From: Lathyrus oleraceus
Taxonomy: Eukaryota > Streptophyta > Magnoliopsida > Fabales > Fabaceae
Length of the DNA stretch: 64,000 bases
Direction of reading: 5' to 3'
Assembly: GCF_024323335.1 (NCBI RefSeq)
Contig: NC_066581.1
Span: 178,119,330 to 178,183,329, forward strand
Shown here: positions 1-13,115 of the stretch, in pieces
Layout of the letters: every line of letters starts with the position of its first letter
Position numbering within the stretch: position 1 is the stretch's first letter
The notes under the pieces: model-generated
Seen by the model: the letters and a program-made list of their open reading frames with translations, nothing else
Database searches by the model: none
What the model was told of the DNA's origin: nothing
Translations under genes and position numbers: made by a program

Positions 1-458
1 GTGGAATCCAGGTAACCTTCCTTTCTCCTTCAAACCCTCCTTGACCATTTCCGGACTCAAATAAAGAGCACGTGAAATCCCAAGGACATCTGGCTCTGCT
101 TTAGTGACATGGAAAGGAATCTGATCTCGGATCTGCATACCCAAGATGCTAGCATAGTCCTCCATCAGAGGTCCCAACAAATAATCAGGAAATACGAAAC
201 ACCTCAGCCCCGGGTCATAGAACTGAAGAAGAGTATGAATGGCGCTTCTGTCACTGTCACTGAGTCTGAAAACCATCTTCAAGATACTACCGTATGCCTC
301 TCTGAACATCCCCACATGGTCGGGAGTAATCAATGCTATCATCTCCTTCAGCACACCAATCTCAGGATCGAAGAAACTGTAGACAACATCGGGCTTCAAA
401 CCGGTCCTCATCTTTGAGCAAAGAAATCTCTCAACCAGGATCTTGATCAAAAATGTCC
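1..458 (-). CDS. Ogre ORF1-like protein, cut by the left window edge
   Basis: An uninterrupted minus-strand frame runs from about 458 to base 1 and leaves the window. The first in-frame ATG is at 409-411. The product contains segments such as SFFDPEIG, QFYDPGLRCF and GPLMEDYASILG. These fit the ORF1 that precedes gag-pol in legume Ogre (Tat-lineage Ty3-gypsy) elements; its function is not known. Position supports the call: it follows the leader and PBS of the minus-strand Ogre whose LTR is at 1430-6352. A TAA lies just upstream in the same frame (about 490). Either translation starts at 411, or the frame is entered through the splice acceptor TGCAG|GG at 459/458. Family assignment is from recognition of the protein and the LTR/PBS context, not from a search. 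Confidence 0.72.
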
Positions 459-1410
459 CTGCATATGGGTAAACATGTGTTAGATGCAATTAATGCAAGA
501 TGTAATGATGCTGATGAATGAATGCAATGCGTTGCCATCCTCCCAGCCATCTGATCATCTGCACTGAATCTGGTTTCTGAACTGATCATAACCATCTGAG
601 GAGTATGTAACCATCAATCTGACCCACGGGTTCCGAAATAAACGGAAGACAGATACATCATCATCATCATCGGTCTCTGAGCAGACACTCACAATCATCT
701 GAATCGGCCCGGGGAATCCTGAAATAAACGGATCCCCACTGATAAATCACGGACAGCCCTCCGGCGTCTCGGCAATAGATGATCATAAATCCGACTTATA
801 AATAAGACCCACGGAACAAAAGTCACCATCTGAGCAATGCATCTGAAAGAATCACCCTCCCCTCACAGGTAAATTCTAATCAGGTTATCCTAAGGCGGAT
901 AATAGTCTCGACAATCGGGCAAAGATACTCAATGGGTTTGCCCTTTCGGGTGTGCCATTGTAGCTCCCTTAAGATCGTCTAAACCAAAGATCCGGGAAAT
1001 GACCGGTTACCAGAGTCAATAGTTCAGATGAAGTCGCTCAACCAAAGTGGATACTCCACAGAGGAAGAGTTACCTCAAAGGAACCTCGTCCGGCTTGTAG
1101 TACATCACATTGCCAAGCACATGTTCACCTAACATGAAAGAGGCAACATGAGACCACACTAGTCCTAGGTGTATACTCGGGCCTGGGTTTTAGCCCCACT
1201 CAGAACACCCACCCCAAACAGAGGAATCACCTGCATGGAAGATGGCAACATGACAGAATGATGCATGCAAATATTTAATGCAAATATATACATTGGTTAG
1301 AATAAATAAATGCAATAAATAAAACAAAACAAACAACCTAAACTAATCCTAGAACGCTAGGAAGGACTCGCTTAGGGACGATGGACCAACGTAGGTCTAC
1401 ATCAGGTATT
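459..1410 (-). other. Ogre 5' leader (untranslated, possibly intronic)
   Basis: This stretch lies between the PBS and ORF1 of the minus-strand Ogre. I see no open frame of useful length in it. It has short CAT-rich runs near 655-672. On the minus strand it ends with CTAAC (479-483) about 20 nt before a TGCAG, which looks like a branch point and 3' splice site. Nothing else recognisable was found. Confidence 0.6.
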
Positions 1411-1427
1411 CCCCAGCAGAGTCGCCA
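1411..1427 (-). other. Primer binding site of minus-strand Ogre
   Basis: Read on the minus strand this is TGGCGACTCTGCTGGGG, two bases inside the LTR end at 1430. It begins with the TGG that pairs with a tRNA CCA tail. From memory this is the Ogre PBS reported as complementary to a tRNA-Arg. Its side relative to the LTR fixes the element as minus-strand, with the internal region running left out of the window. Confidence 0.85.
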
Positions 1428-1429
1428 GC

Positions 1430-4400
1430 TGTCGCATCCTGCGAAAAAACAACCGGCGAGCTAAAACAAAAACACACACAGAGCCGCCACTGCGCGTTAT
1501 TTATCCCAAAATAGGGAAAGGAAACGCTCAGAGAAACCTGGAAAGGAAATGGTCTCGCGACCAAAGAGAAAGGGTAAGGGAGTCGGTTACGCAAGGGGAA
1601 GGTATTAGCACCCCTCACGTCCGTCGTACTCGACGGGATCCACGTTCTAAAATAAAGAATAGGTTGCTAAAACATCACACACACACACAGGGAACGCAGG
1701 TGGGGTTAAGAGAAGGGAGCTCGATAGGACATCGCATCCTATGCCTACATATCTCGTCTGGAACGAGAATCAGAGCCACTGTAGTTCGGCTTACGCACGC
1801 CAAACAACACACGCACACAAACAGGCAAACATGGAGCCTGAATGCCAATCACTGGGCTTACATCAGCATCCGAACCAAACAGGCACAAACAAACAACAAC
1901 ATGCTAAGGAGTCGGGGACTCGATCCTAGCAATTGTCAAACAACACACACAAAAAAGAAAAAAAAGGCGCCCTGAGAGGTCTCGCACGACCTCCTGCCTA
2001 CATACCTTGTCTGGAACAAGGATCAGGGCGATGTAGTTCCCCTGAACAGGGGAGAAACTCTAGCCAGAAACAAAGGGAGACACACTACCAGGGAGCTGTA
2101 CTCGAGCCTAGTGTTATCATGCATCATTGCCCTATGTTCAGGTTTCTATCCTACTTGCATAAGCAAGCTAATCCTATCCAGGAAAGAAGCAAGCATACAA
2201 GCATACCAACATACATCAAATGAGAACAAGCATCTCAAACAGATATCCACATAGCACACACTATAACCAAACAAGTGGGCTCAATCAATAGGTTTGACTG
2301 CCTCAGCAAGTCATCTGTACAGGCTGTGTTTGCTCTTAACCTTGCCATTGAGGGGCTAAGGTGAAGCAGATGAATGGATGAAGTGAGGATGAGACCTCAC
2401 AGCTCTTATCCCTGACCAGGGAGAGCTTTTGACAAAAGAGCATGGGTCCAGAATGAGGGAACCCTTTTATACTCAAAGACTCTGACACAATTGTGCAACA
2501 GCACAGGATCTTGGGCTTGTGTCCCAATGCATCAACACACAGCAGTGTGAGCAGAGGGACGACTCAACAGAATAGTGGGGGATAGATTGCATATCCCTAC
2601 CTTCCACCAATTGCCTCATAGAGGTCTTTACCTGCTTGGGCACAAAAAGTAAACAACCACAATCATTGCCTCTTAAGGAGGACTTCAGACATTTGCCCGG
2701 CCCGGTAACAGGCCCGGTCTCCCAGACTACATGAAGTCAAGAGGACCTACCTCAATTGGTTTACACAACCAAGCAGCAGCAAGCAAGTTCTTAAAAGAAC
2801 TATAAGCAACTAAATGTACCTGAAAACAATCAAGTATCATCAGTACTCAAACAGACAAACATAAACAGCAAATGTTAATCAGTCAGACTATACAAGTCAA
2901 TGCACAAACAAGGCAAGCTATAAACTCAAGCCCAAGCTTCACAACCTATAAAACAAAGTTATGTTAGTGTACAAACATCAAACAAACTCAATTGAATTAA
3001 CTTGATTCAATCTCCTTGAGCATTATGCTTTTTGTCCTGAAAAATCAAGCAAATGTGAGAAACTAGACCACTAGGCCAAGCCTAGGGTCCAAAGGTGAGA
3101 AAAAAATCTAAACAGCAAGAAATTCTCAACCAAAATCAAATTAACACAAATAGAAAGCCAAGGCAATTGATCCCATGCTTATATCATTCATTATATTCAT
3201 TTTATGCACAAAACAAACCAAACTAGGTCAAATGCAACATCCAATGTCCAAACAGAACTATTGCATTCAATTCCATATCAAAACAATTCCAAAAATCCTC
3301 AAAGAATTCTCACCTAAACAGGACATATTCAAGGTATAGCATGTCAATTTTCAGCTCAATTGGACAAAAGGAACTATGACAATGAAAATCAAGAAAAACA
3401 GACACAAATATTCAAGCCAAACCATAGCATCAACACATGCATTCACTTCAAAAAATCATAAGTCAATGAAAACAATAAAGAAATGAATGGGACCAAAAGC
3501 ATCATGTCCTATCATGTGCCTATAACCAGTATACCAAATTTCATGTTCATCTAAAACCATATGAGCATTTAACATCAAATTTACAAACATATGTCACATG
3601 GACTTGCATAATTGACCAACAGAGATGAAAAATACCAATCAAATTGAAAATACCACATAAAAATCCATAAAAATGTACATAGCATCTCAACATATCAATG
3701 ATCCATCATGCAAAATTTCAATTTATTCCAACATCTCTAGGTCATGAAAATAAATCCAGAAAATTGACCTAGCTAGGTGTGACACAAATTGTCACACCTA
3801 GATTCAAAAATTCATAACTCAATCACCAGGTATCCAAAATTCACAAAATTTACATGTAAATCACCATTGGCATGTCTACAATCACCACAAAAATTTTCAA
3901 GCATTTCTTTTAAGGCATAAGAATTTCACAATAGAAATGGCAAAATGTGCACAAAAATGACCTGAGTCAAACATCTCTAAGTCAAACCAATTTTTTACCA
4001 TGCACAACTTCTAAAAATATGTCCAAAAAAAACTAGAGAGGAAATGGAAGCTACCAAAAAAAACCTCATATTTTTCTGATCATTAAAATATTTTTTATGG
4101 ATTTTTTAAGGTGTTGGGGATTTTTATAATAATTATTTGGATTTAATTAAATTTCCAATGGCATACTTGTAAATATTGAGACAAGGCGCGGTAAACAGAG
4201 AATTTGAAAATTCAAACGAAAAAATGGATCAAACAGCCTATATTTTCCAGAATTTCTTCATCCTTTCCCAGAAACTCAAGAACACGATGAACATCAAACT
4301 TTCACAAAAATTCTCATGCGTATAGGCATTGGAACGGTCTCACTCTCAGGAACACGAATATCACCATGATTCATCCTAAATGTTCATATATTTTGTGAAT

Positions 4401-6352
4401 CGAAGGAGTTAGGGTTTGGTGTCATTACTTTGAATCAAGATCTCTCTCAACTCTCTCAATCATTTTACAAACCAATTGCTACATGTTAACCTATGATCAA
4501 TGGCCTACACAACGCATATGATAATTGGCAAAATCGTGAGACTCGAATTTTGAGTACCTTGATATAGCAGTGATGATTTTGATGCTCTTTGCGCATGGAA
4601 GTCAAAAACAGATGAGGAATGATGATGAGGAAGGTGCCTGGAGGTGTTAGGTTCAACTGAGATCACTTCTAGTGGAAGGAATCTTCAAAAGCCATTGATG
4701 AACACTCTTTCAACAGCCACGATTCATGAGGATTTGGATGCTCCTTTTCCAAAACAGTTGAGGTAGAAGATGAATAGAGATCAACACAAAAAGAATTTTG
4801 CAAAATGCTGAAGAATTGGAAGAGATTCGATGGATTTGGCTTTGATGTGTTCTTGAGGGTTTTGATGAATTTGGAGGGAAATGATTGTGATTTTGGTGAA
4901 TTGTGATTATTCATCTGAAGTTAGTTAGGATTAAGAATATATACTCCCACTTAAACAAGCCTTAATCACCAAATTAATCAAAATGGAAATGATTAGCAAA
5001 TTTGTCATTTTCAAGCTAGGGGCAAAAATGTAACTTCACATGCCAGCTCATGACAGCTCAATGCCAGCTCATACAAACCCTAAACACCTGTCATGAGCTG
5101 TTGCCACTTGTTTCATGTTCATTGGACATGTATTTTGCATTTTCCACATGTGATGGCTATGTATTCATTTTTTCAAGTTCATTTCAAAACCCAATTCTCA
5201 AACCACAAGGCCTTGGCATGTTATGATGATTCCAACAATTTCCAAATGTCAATTGTGAAGTGTTGCAAAAATCCCCATCCAAAAATTCCCATTATTTCTC
5301 AAGTTGGACAATTTTGCCCCTGGTTCTTTTAACTGTACAGTTGAAATTTGACTTTTTGCATTGACCATTTTTGAAGAAATCCAATTATGCACCATGAAAG
5401 TACATGTCAAATGGAGTTTGTGCATATAAAGAACATCCAATTTGGACACTCCATGTGGAAGTTATGCCCTCCTGATTATGGGTCATTTTTGAAATTCACT
5501 GGACCATAACTTGACAACCATACATGGGATTTTCAAGTTCTTGGACTTTTTGGAAAGGTGAGAACAAGATCTACAACTTTCATGTTGAACAAATTTTCAT
5601 TTGAAGCTTCCTTGGACATGTAATTTTGAGGTCAAAAACTTTCCATTTTTGGAAACTTCTATTACAAGTCACTTTCTATTTTTGGCAGTTTTTGTCCTGA
5701 CTTGATTTTCTCCATTCTTAAGCTTTGAAATGTCAAATAACACTTTTCCCAACATGAATGAAGTGTATCCAACTCATTTCCACCTCCAAATCCATCAGAT
5801 CATGTACAGTTGACCACAGTTGACTTTTTTCAACTGATAGATGAATTTGGCCATGCATAGATCCAACTGAGCCCCAATCTTCAGATGAAATGGCTCAAGG
5901 GTGATACCCTAGCCTCAATTAGCTCAATACAACCATATAATGAACCCCATAACCATCATAGACCCCATCTCCTGATTATGCCCTGATTGGCCCAGTGCAA
6001 CTGATTAGGGTTGACCAGTGGTCAAAACCCTAATCTCAAGGAATGTGCTTCAATCACTTGATGACATCCAACCATGATGATGATGATGTATCATTGTAAT
6101 CAAGATGAATACCCATATCCTTTGAGAATCATGAAACCCCAATTCATAGCCCAATCCTCAGATGGCCAATGATCAGTCAAATGAAACCCTAGGCTTGCAC
6201 CTTGACTTCTCCATCTTCTGATCAAGACTTGGGAGAATGGCTTGCACAATGTAACCACATGATATGCAATATGCAATGCCTAATGACCTAAAAATGTATG
6301 TAATATGTTAATGCTAGTCCCAAGAGAGGAGGGCAAATTTTGAGGTGTTACA
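1430..6352 (-). mobile_element. Ogre-type 5' LTR, 4.9 kb, minus strand
   Basis: The minus-strand LTR starts TGTAACACCTCAAAATTTGC at 6352 and ends ...GATGCGACA at 1430, giving TG...CA ends and a 4923-bp length typical of Ogre. The PBS lies directly inside it. Near the 3' end (about 1490-1640) it has the conserved Ogre signature of a reversed 'ctaataccttcccct...cgcataaccgactcc' block and a 'gggataaataacgcg' block. That block pattern recurs in the other Ogre LTRs here (13480, 17615, 44110, 51320). Short open frames inside it (for example around 1664-2223) look incidental. The element is inserted in the 3' end of the plus-strand Ogre that continues at 6353. Confidence 0.88.
4936..4944 (-). promoter_or_regulatory. 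Candidate TATA box of the Ogre LTR
   Basis: The minus strand reads GTATATATTC here, inside the LTR and about 1.4 kb after its start. It is a plausible core promoter for this Ogre copy by sequence only. The other Ogre LTRs have comparable TATA-like sites (TATATAAG at 25684-25692; CTATAAATTG near 14345). Confidence 0.4.
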
Positions 6353-6839
6353 CCAATAACTTGTGACTGGGGCAGTTAGTGCACGTATCCAGTACATTGG
6401 GAAGAGGCAGGCTACGTAGGTACAAGCTCTCTCCATGTTTCAGACATAATCCAGAGGTATTACAATAGTTATTGAGCTTGAAATAAGTGCCTAAGAATCA
6501 TGTCTAGATGATCTCGTATCCTAGTCCAAAATTCCCACCGCACTCTATATGAGCACTTGGATCAAACATGGCATAAATCATTATCATGCATAAACTATGT
6601 CGTTTCACTCAGGCATATCATTCATGAAACCGTGCAAACAAGAGAAGACAAAAATTCAACTATTGACTAACCCAAAGCCCAACCTTTGCTTCGCAAACCA
6701 CAAAACTCTCAAAACATTACATCCATTCTCAACGGGCAAATTTTTGGATACGTTAGTATTTAATCCTCTTCTACCTTGAATACCTGAAAAGCCTCCACAA
6801 TTCTTGTATTCATGTTCAAGAAGATTAAATAGGGGCAGC
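6353..6839 (+). mobile_element. 3' untranslated end and PPT of plus-strand Ogre
   Basis: This is the last internal stretch of a plus-strand Ogre, disrupted on its left by the minus-strand Ogre. It ends in the purine run AAATAGGGGCAG (6828-6839), a polypurine tract directly abutting the LTR start at 6840. No convincing coding frame is present; the short frames at 6597-6916 look like chance. The rest of this element lies left of the inserted Ogre, outside the window. Confidence 0.72.
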
Positions 6840-9800
6840 TGTTGTACCCCCAAATTTGCCCTCCCTTTTTTGTTTTTATCTAACCTGTAACTTGAGATCC
6901 ATCTACACTCATTCATGCCTCATTCATGTGCATCATTCATTCATGGTTAACATTTTCTAAAAAGAATCATAGATTCAAGGTTTATGGCTAATGAAAATCA
7001 GGGTCCTGGCTTGAAGATTGTGGCATTACTCATCATGAGGGTTGAAACCCTAATTGATTGATTCTTTGGGACTTTGACTCTTGAAGTTTATATATCTGGG
7101 AAACCAAACTCTAGTTCTTGACTATGCTCCTATGGGATCTTGTTGTTTAACCTCTGTGCATTTGGACTTGACTTTTAAACCCTAATGATGGGCCCATGGT
7201 TTGAGATTTTGCTTATGGAGCTTTGTGTTTGGTTTGAAACCCTAATCATTGATCTTTGAAGTTCATAAATCATGTTGGCTTGCATTGAGGTCTTGAATAC
7301 CTTAGTTGTGGTTCATGACATTGGTGTGCTGCTTGTGGTGACTTCTCACTTTGTTTGAGATTCCTTGTTGATACATGGTGTTGAACTTTGACCTACCTGA
7401 AACCCTAATTTCTTGTTGTGGCATTAGCATTCCTGGTGTGTGTCCAAGTTTGAAGATTCATCTTATGCATGTGATCCATTATGGATGGTTCATTTGCTTG
7501 ATTAATATTCATGGTCCTAATTCTTGGATTAAGGTTCATTCAAGGTCATACATGTTCTTTATCTCATTAAGGTTTGTGTGATCCAATTCATTGCATGGCA
7601 AGATTGAAGTTCATTGGTTCAAGATCAATTCAGTAGCACAAGTCATTTGGTTGGTATGATTTACAAAGGCATGTATAACTTTGATCTATTACATTTCATT
7701 ATTGCAGCATTTCCACCTAAGTTGACTTTTGGTCAACTGTTGACTTTTTGTTGAATTAGTTGACTAAAGTCAACGAATCAAGTGGCATTTTTCTAAATCT
7801 TGTGTCAAGACACTTAATTTTAGACGTGGTTGATTAGTCACATTAGTGGTTAGAATTAGGACATTTGCATTAAAGTGAAACTTGCTTTGAAAATTGATGC
7901 ATAGTGTATGAAAAACATGTTTCATTTATTTATACTTGGTACATGTTGGATTGTTTTCATTTGCAAAATATCAAGGTTAAACATCTCATTTCAAACATCG
8001 TTACAATTCAAATTTGAAGCATCACATTTCCAACCATCCAATTTCCAATCCCATATAGAAACCTTTTCAACTCAATTATAAACCATTGCACTTTCAATAT
8101 CAAGATTCCATCATTTCATACAAAAAATTCCATACAATCTTTGATTCCAAAAATCACATTTAATTCCCATTTAAACCATTTGGGGTTCAAAATTCCATTT
8201 AACCATTATTTACATTTCAATTACAACATACCCCACACCATCATTCCTATTACATTCAAATACAAATCCAATTCTACATACAAGAAGTCATAATTACATC
8301 CAAATTATTTCGCCCCAAATGACTCCAATTCCAAAACAGTCATCATCTTCAATAGATCCCATGAATCCAAACTACCTTCCAATTCCATTCTTCAATTCCA
8401 TTCTTCAACCCATCTCCATGTGTGCAATCCACCCTACAAGATCATTCACATACATGTTGTTATAAGCAAATGTCATAAGAAAACCAAAACCAATGCATCA
8501 TCAATAACAATTTTACAAGACCATATACATTGTTCACCAAGCATCACAACTGAAGCATATATCAATATCCCTATTAACTATTTCAAACAAATTTCAAATT
8601 AACTTGAATAATTAGCAGCTCACTATTAAACATACGATACATACGTAGCATTTCACGGCAACCCATGGCAAGGAATCCATTAACAAGCATAACATCTCCA
8701 ATCCTCATAATAGAACTTAGTTCAACATACCATCTAACTAATTCCACCATTTAACAACTTTCCAACCGAATTGCAACAGACCTCCAACCTGAAAAACAGA
8801 ATTGATACATAACAGAATTAATCTCCAACATCATCATAACTAACTATGAACTGAAAACCAACTCTAACAACCTTCCAAAACTTCCCTCAAAATTCTTCAA
8901 CTACAAAAACCTCCTCATTCCAACTGAATTGGGTGAACATTCCAAACCAAATCCGCCAACCTCCAACAAATGCTAACTCCTTTAAACCTTCCAACAAAAT
9001 TTGAACCTCCTAAGACCACCTATAACAGAACGAGCTTTCGGGAATCTTAAAGAACTTGGAACCCTCTCCAACTGTGCAACCAAATTCAACAGAACGATTT
9101 TTCCATCCACAACAACCCTCACCATCGCCCTGTTTTCGATCTTTCGAACCTACCTTCAATCCACACTCTAAGGACCTCCCACTTAAATATTTTCTCCACT
9201 CTCAACCAACCCTCAATAACCTGCAAACACATAATAAATTCCCTCGCTCACCTTCAACTTTCAACAGATTCAACTCTCCTCCAAATCGAGTTTTGCCACC
9301 CAATCAACTTCATGGCCAAAACCACAACAACTCAGAGAAGAAGCCAAACAGAAAATTGAAGAAAAATGAAAACAGAGGTATAATAGAGAAAGAGATGAGA
9401 AGAAATTACGGTATATAAATGAAATAGAAAAGAGGTAGTAGAGGAAACTCACAAATTTCTTGAAGAAGATGAAGCTTCACTCTTCGTGAGAGAAGTTGAT
9501 GCGTTGTTTAACCATGAATCTTATCACGCTTCTAACGTTCGGCTCTTGACCACCACGACGCACGGACACAGAGCATCTTCTTCATCGTCAACCACCACAA
9601 AGAATTAAAAGAGGAATTGCGTTCAAGGCGAAACAGAACAGAGAAGAAAGAAGTCGATATATGTCCTTATAGTCGCTCCAAATCTGGTGACTTATCCTTG
9701 GTTTCAACATGTGTTTTTCCTTGTCATTCTGGATAATGTCATGAAATTCACGAATGATGAAGCATTTTGTTGTTGGACTGAAACGAAAACGGCGAGCGCA

Positions 9801-11259
9801 AGTCACAAACGAAGGTGGAAAATGTGCCTCTTATGTTTTCGCGTACGCATCATTGTTGATTCGAGTTGTTGAATGTCATAGTCGATTGGATAGGAAAGCT
9901 CTATTTTCGCTCAGGATTTGGAGATGAAGCAGTTGTAGAGGTTTCATGTAGGCACTTGAAAGTTTGTTTCAATGTGACGAAGAACCACGGCGGCGAGATG
10001 GGAGACCGTCGTTCCGTCTGTATCGCGGCGATGGAATCGAGCGCCATTGATGTGGGAATTTGAAACCAGTTTGACCTATTTGGGAATTGCTCTTGTGAAT
10101 CGGTTGGTTTGTTACCAAGATTTGGTCCAAAGGCCCAAACAGGCTTTGGCTCATGTTTACATCTCTTTCTTCATTACCGCACCCCCACCGAGTCCATTCA
10201 TTCAGGCTTTGGTTTTTTTGTTTGTTGATAAGACTTAGGGCCTAAAGCCCATTTGTTATTCCACTACTGTCCACACCTCCTCTTCCAGGCCAGCACCCCT
10301 CAGTCTTGCACAAGGCCCATTTTTCAAGTTTTTTGACATTTACTTCTTTCCCTTTTATTTTCTAATTAGTTTGAGTTAGGATTGAATTAATTTAGGATTA
10401 AGTGGATTAAGTGGAGATTTTGAATTTGGTTAGAAGATAATTAGAATGTTAAGGACTTTAGTTCACTAGATGTTAGATTTAATTAGCAATATTAGAGTTT
10501 AATTAGGATGTTGAAAGCCTTTAGATATTAGAATTAAATTATAGAATTAGAGTTAATTAGGTTTAAATAGCTATTAGAATCTTAATAGTGATTAGGGTCA
10601 ACTTTAGGTTAATTAGGAATAATAGACTTTTAGAATTAGAGTTAATTAGAACATTAGCAATAATTAGAATTAGACTAGGTTTTTGAAATATTAACATTTA
10701 ATTTTAATTAGGTCTAATCAAGTTGGTTTAGGATTTAGGTTTAGTGTTTTAATTGGTTATTTCTTTGTTAAAAAATTTGTTATCAACATTTTAAGAAATG
10801 ACCATTTTACCCTTTAGGGGTTTATCTTACCATTTTGACCATATAAAGGCATGAACCCTTAGGACTAGAATTTGACATTAGAAGTTTAATCAATTCTTAA
10901 CAATGGCATGTTCCCTTAGGATTGGTACATAGAATTTTAATCAAGATTTTTGACTAACCATGACATGATCCCTTAGATTAGTTTGATTAATTCTAACCAT
11001 TAGATTAGGTTCAAACATAGTTTTCCAATCAAATCAAACCCATGATTCAAATTGATCAAAATTAATTTTGATCAATTAAATCCTTTGAACTTGTATAATC
11101 CCACGGTCTAATTGAGTGACCAAAAGACCATTGGTCACTTAATAAGACATTTTCTTCTAAGCTGTGGAGCTCGAGGCCTCAAGTTGGATTCTCAATCAAG
11201 GCATCCTCAGTCATACCAAGCAGAGGATTATACAAGCACATCAAAGGTGGAAACTGCAA

Positions 11260-11910
11260 GAGCGTGTTAAATCGAAGCTAGAGTTGTGCGATACGAGCCT
11301 TAAACAATGGAGAAGGAATGGGACTGGAGAATTCCTACCCCCATTATGGATATCTTTGGGTATGGGAGAATGACCCAGTGCTCATCGTACTCACCTCTAT
11401 TCATAGACTTTAGCATAATTATAATCATACGATTGGCAGGTCTCTCTCTCACTACAAAGTAAGGACTACATCAACAACTTATCAATTATGATTCAAGTTG
11501 TACGACATAAGCCTTAAGCAATAGAGAAGGAATAGGACTGGAGAATTCCTACCCCCATTCTGAATATCTTTGGGTATGAGACGGATGACCCAACGCTCAT
11601 CGTATTCGCCTTTATTCATAGACTTTAGTGTGATTTGAATCAAACGATTGATAAGGTCTTCATTACAAGAAACAATAAATATTATCATCTCTCCGATTGG
11701 AAGTTAGGATGAGAACTACATGCCATGAGCCTTAAGTAGTAAATAAGCAATGAGACTGGAGCTTTCCTACACTTATTTTGGATATCTTTGGGTGTGATAC
11801 GTTTGCCTCGTTGCTTATTGTATCCACCTTTACTCATAGACTTTAGTGTGATTCTTATCAAATAACTATCAAGTTTATTCCATTCTCTCAATAAATCATC
11901 CCCTCTTGCC
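11260..11910 (+). repeat. Three tandem copies of a ~215-bp unit in Ogre LTR
   Basis: The phrase 'gccttaa..a.t.gagaaggaat.ggactggagaattcc' recurs at about 11301, 11510 and 11727, each followed by 'atatctttgggt' and 'catagactttag'. Spacing is about 210-218 bp. The third copy is the most diverged. The array explains the small open frames on both strands here. Confidence 0.8.
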
Positions 11911-12104
11911 TCTTTAATCACCTCGCTTTCATCCCTAGTGGGTTGAATTACGAAAGCTTTGATTTCCTTATTGCACTATAAGGATACGTAGGCAGGAGAA
12001 TTCAGATTCTTCGCGAGCTACCCTATTTATCAATCAATCATTCATTATTCATCAATCATTACCATATTTTTTAGATCAACCATACTTCTCCTTGGACTCT
12101 TTGT

Positions 12105-13115
12105 CTACCCTTTTAGGATAATTTAGCGGCAGTCCACCTCATCAATCGAGAGTTGTTTGGCTCGTACCCAAACGTTTAATTCATTCTCTTCTGGCTAAGA
12201 TGTTGGTTTTCTCTTCGATTCAGAGTCTATCTCTTCTTGGATCTAAGATATTATTCTTATTTGATCTCGAACTGTTGGTTCCCCATCTAGTGATATACTA
12301 TTCCTTGTACACAACAATACTTTCTCTTAGGGCCCGATTATACCCTTTTAGGACGATATAACGGCAGTCCGTCTTGTGAATCAAGAGTTGTTTGGCTCGT
12401 ACCCAGACATTTAATTCATACCCCTTGGCTAAGATGCCCGTTTACTCTTTGATTCCAAGTCTCATCCATTTATGGGTTCCCTTGATACCATTCTGTTGGT
12501 ACAAGTTATACTTTTCATCATTGTATATCGCTCCCTCTCTCTATTCTCGTGGTTCCAGAAACTATGGTTGCTCTGACTTTCTCATTGCAAGATGAGAATA
12601 CATGGGCACGAGGATGCGAATCCTTGGCGGGCATACTCCTAATTATCCCTTCTTCCGCCTTAGGGAATCACTCATATCTTTCACTATCCATTATCTACCT
12701 TCGATCATAAATCATTCATCCAATGACATAGTATTCATTTGACATCGAAATACACTTTCTTTGGAATATCCATATACACCCCTTTAGGACGCCTAATGAA
12801 TATCTGCATTTCTACCTAGAGTTGTTTGGCTCGTACCCAGACATTTAATTCCCTCTATAGTATAAATCTCATTTCTTCCAATACACTTTCACCTTTCGGT
12901 TTCAAACAACACTTCTTCAGTCACTTGTCACCAAACATTCAATTTTGTGACTTTGGTCACTTTATTCCATTCACCTCCATGATGCATTCATAATCTACCT
13001 TCATTCACTCCATGTGATATACCAGTTATCTTTAAGCCAAATACCTTACCTCTTTGTGCTCCTTCTTGCGTCCCCTTGTGAATCAAGAGATGTTTGGGCC
13101 ATACCCTCAAACACT
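12105..13115 (+). repeat. Degenerate repeats (~217-235 bp) in Ogre LTR
   Basis: The core AGTTGTTTGGCTCGTACCCA recurs at about 12151, 12386 and 12820, with a weaker relative near 13088. The first two copies share a longer context ('cccttttaggacgat...cggcagtcc' before and 'tttaattca...ggctaagatg' after). Intervals of about 235, 434 and 268 bp suggest an old array with a lost copy. Confidence 0.7.

Noticed and set aside
1664..2223. Overlapping plus-strand open frames of about 100 codons
   Set aside because: They lie inside the minus-strand Ogre LTR, have CA-repeat-derived composition and no recognisable domain.
9056..9418. 120-codon plus frame, Pro/Asn/Ser-rich
   Set aside because: Inside the Ogre 3' LTR, low complexity, with no homologue I recognise and no splice context. 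Best seen as chance.
11164..11921. Small frames on both strands near 11.2-11.9 kb
   Set aside because: Similar peptides recur because the DNA is a tandem repeat in the Ogre LTR.
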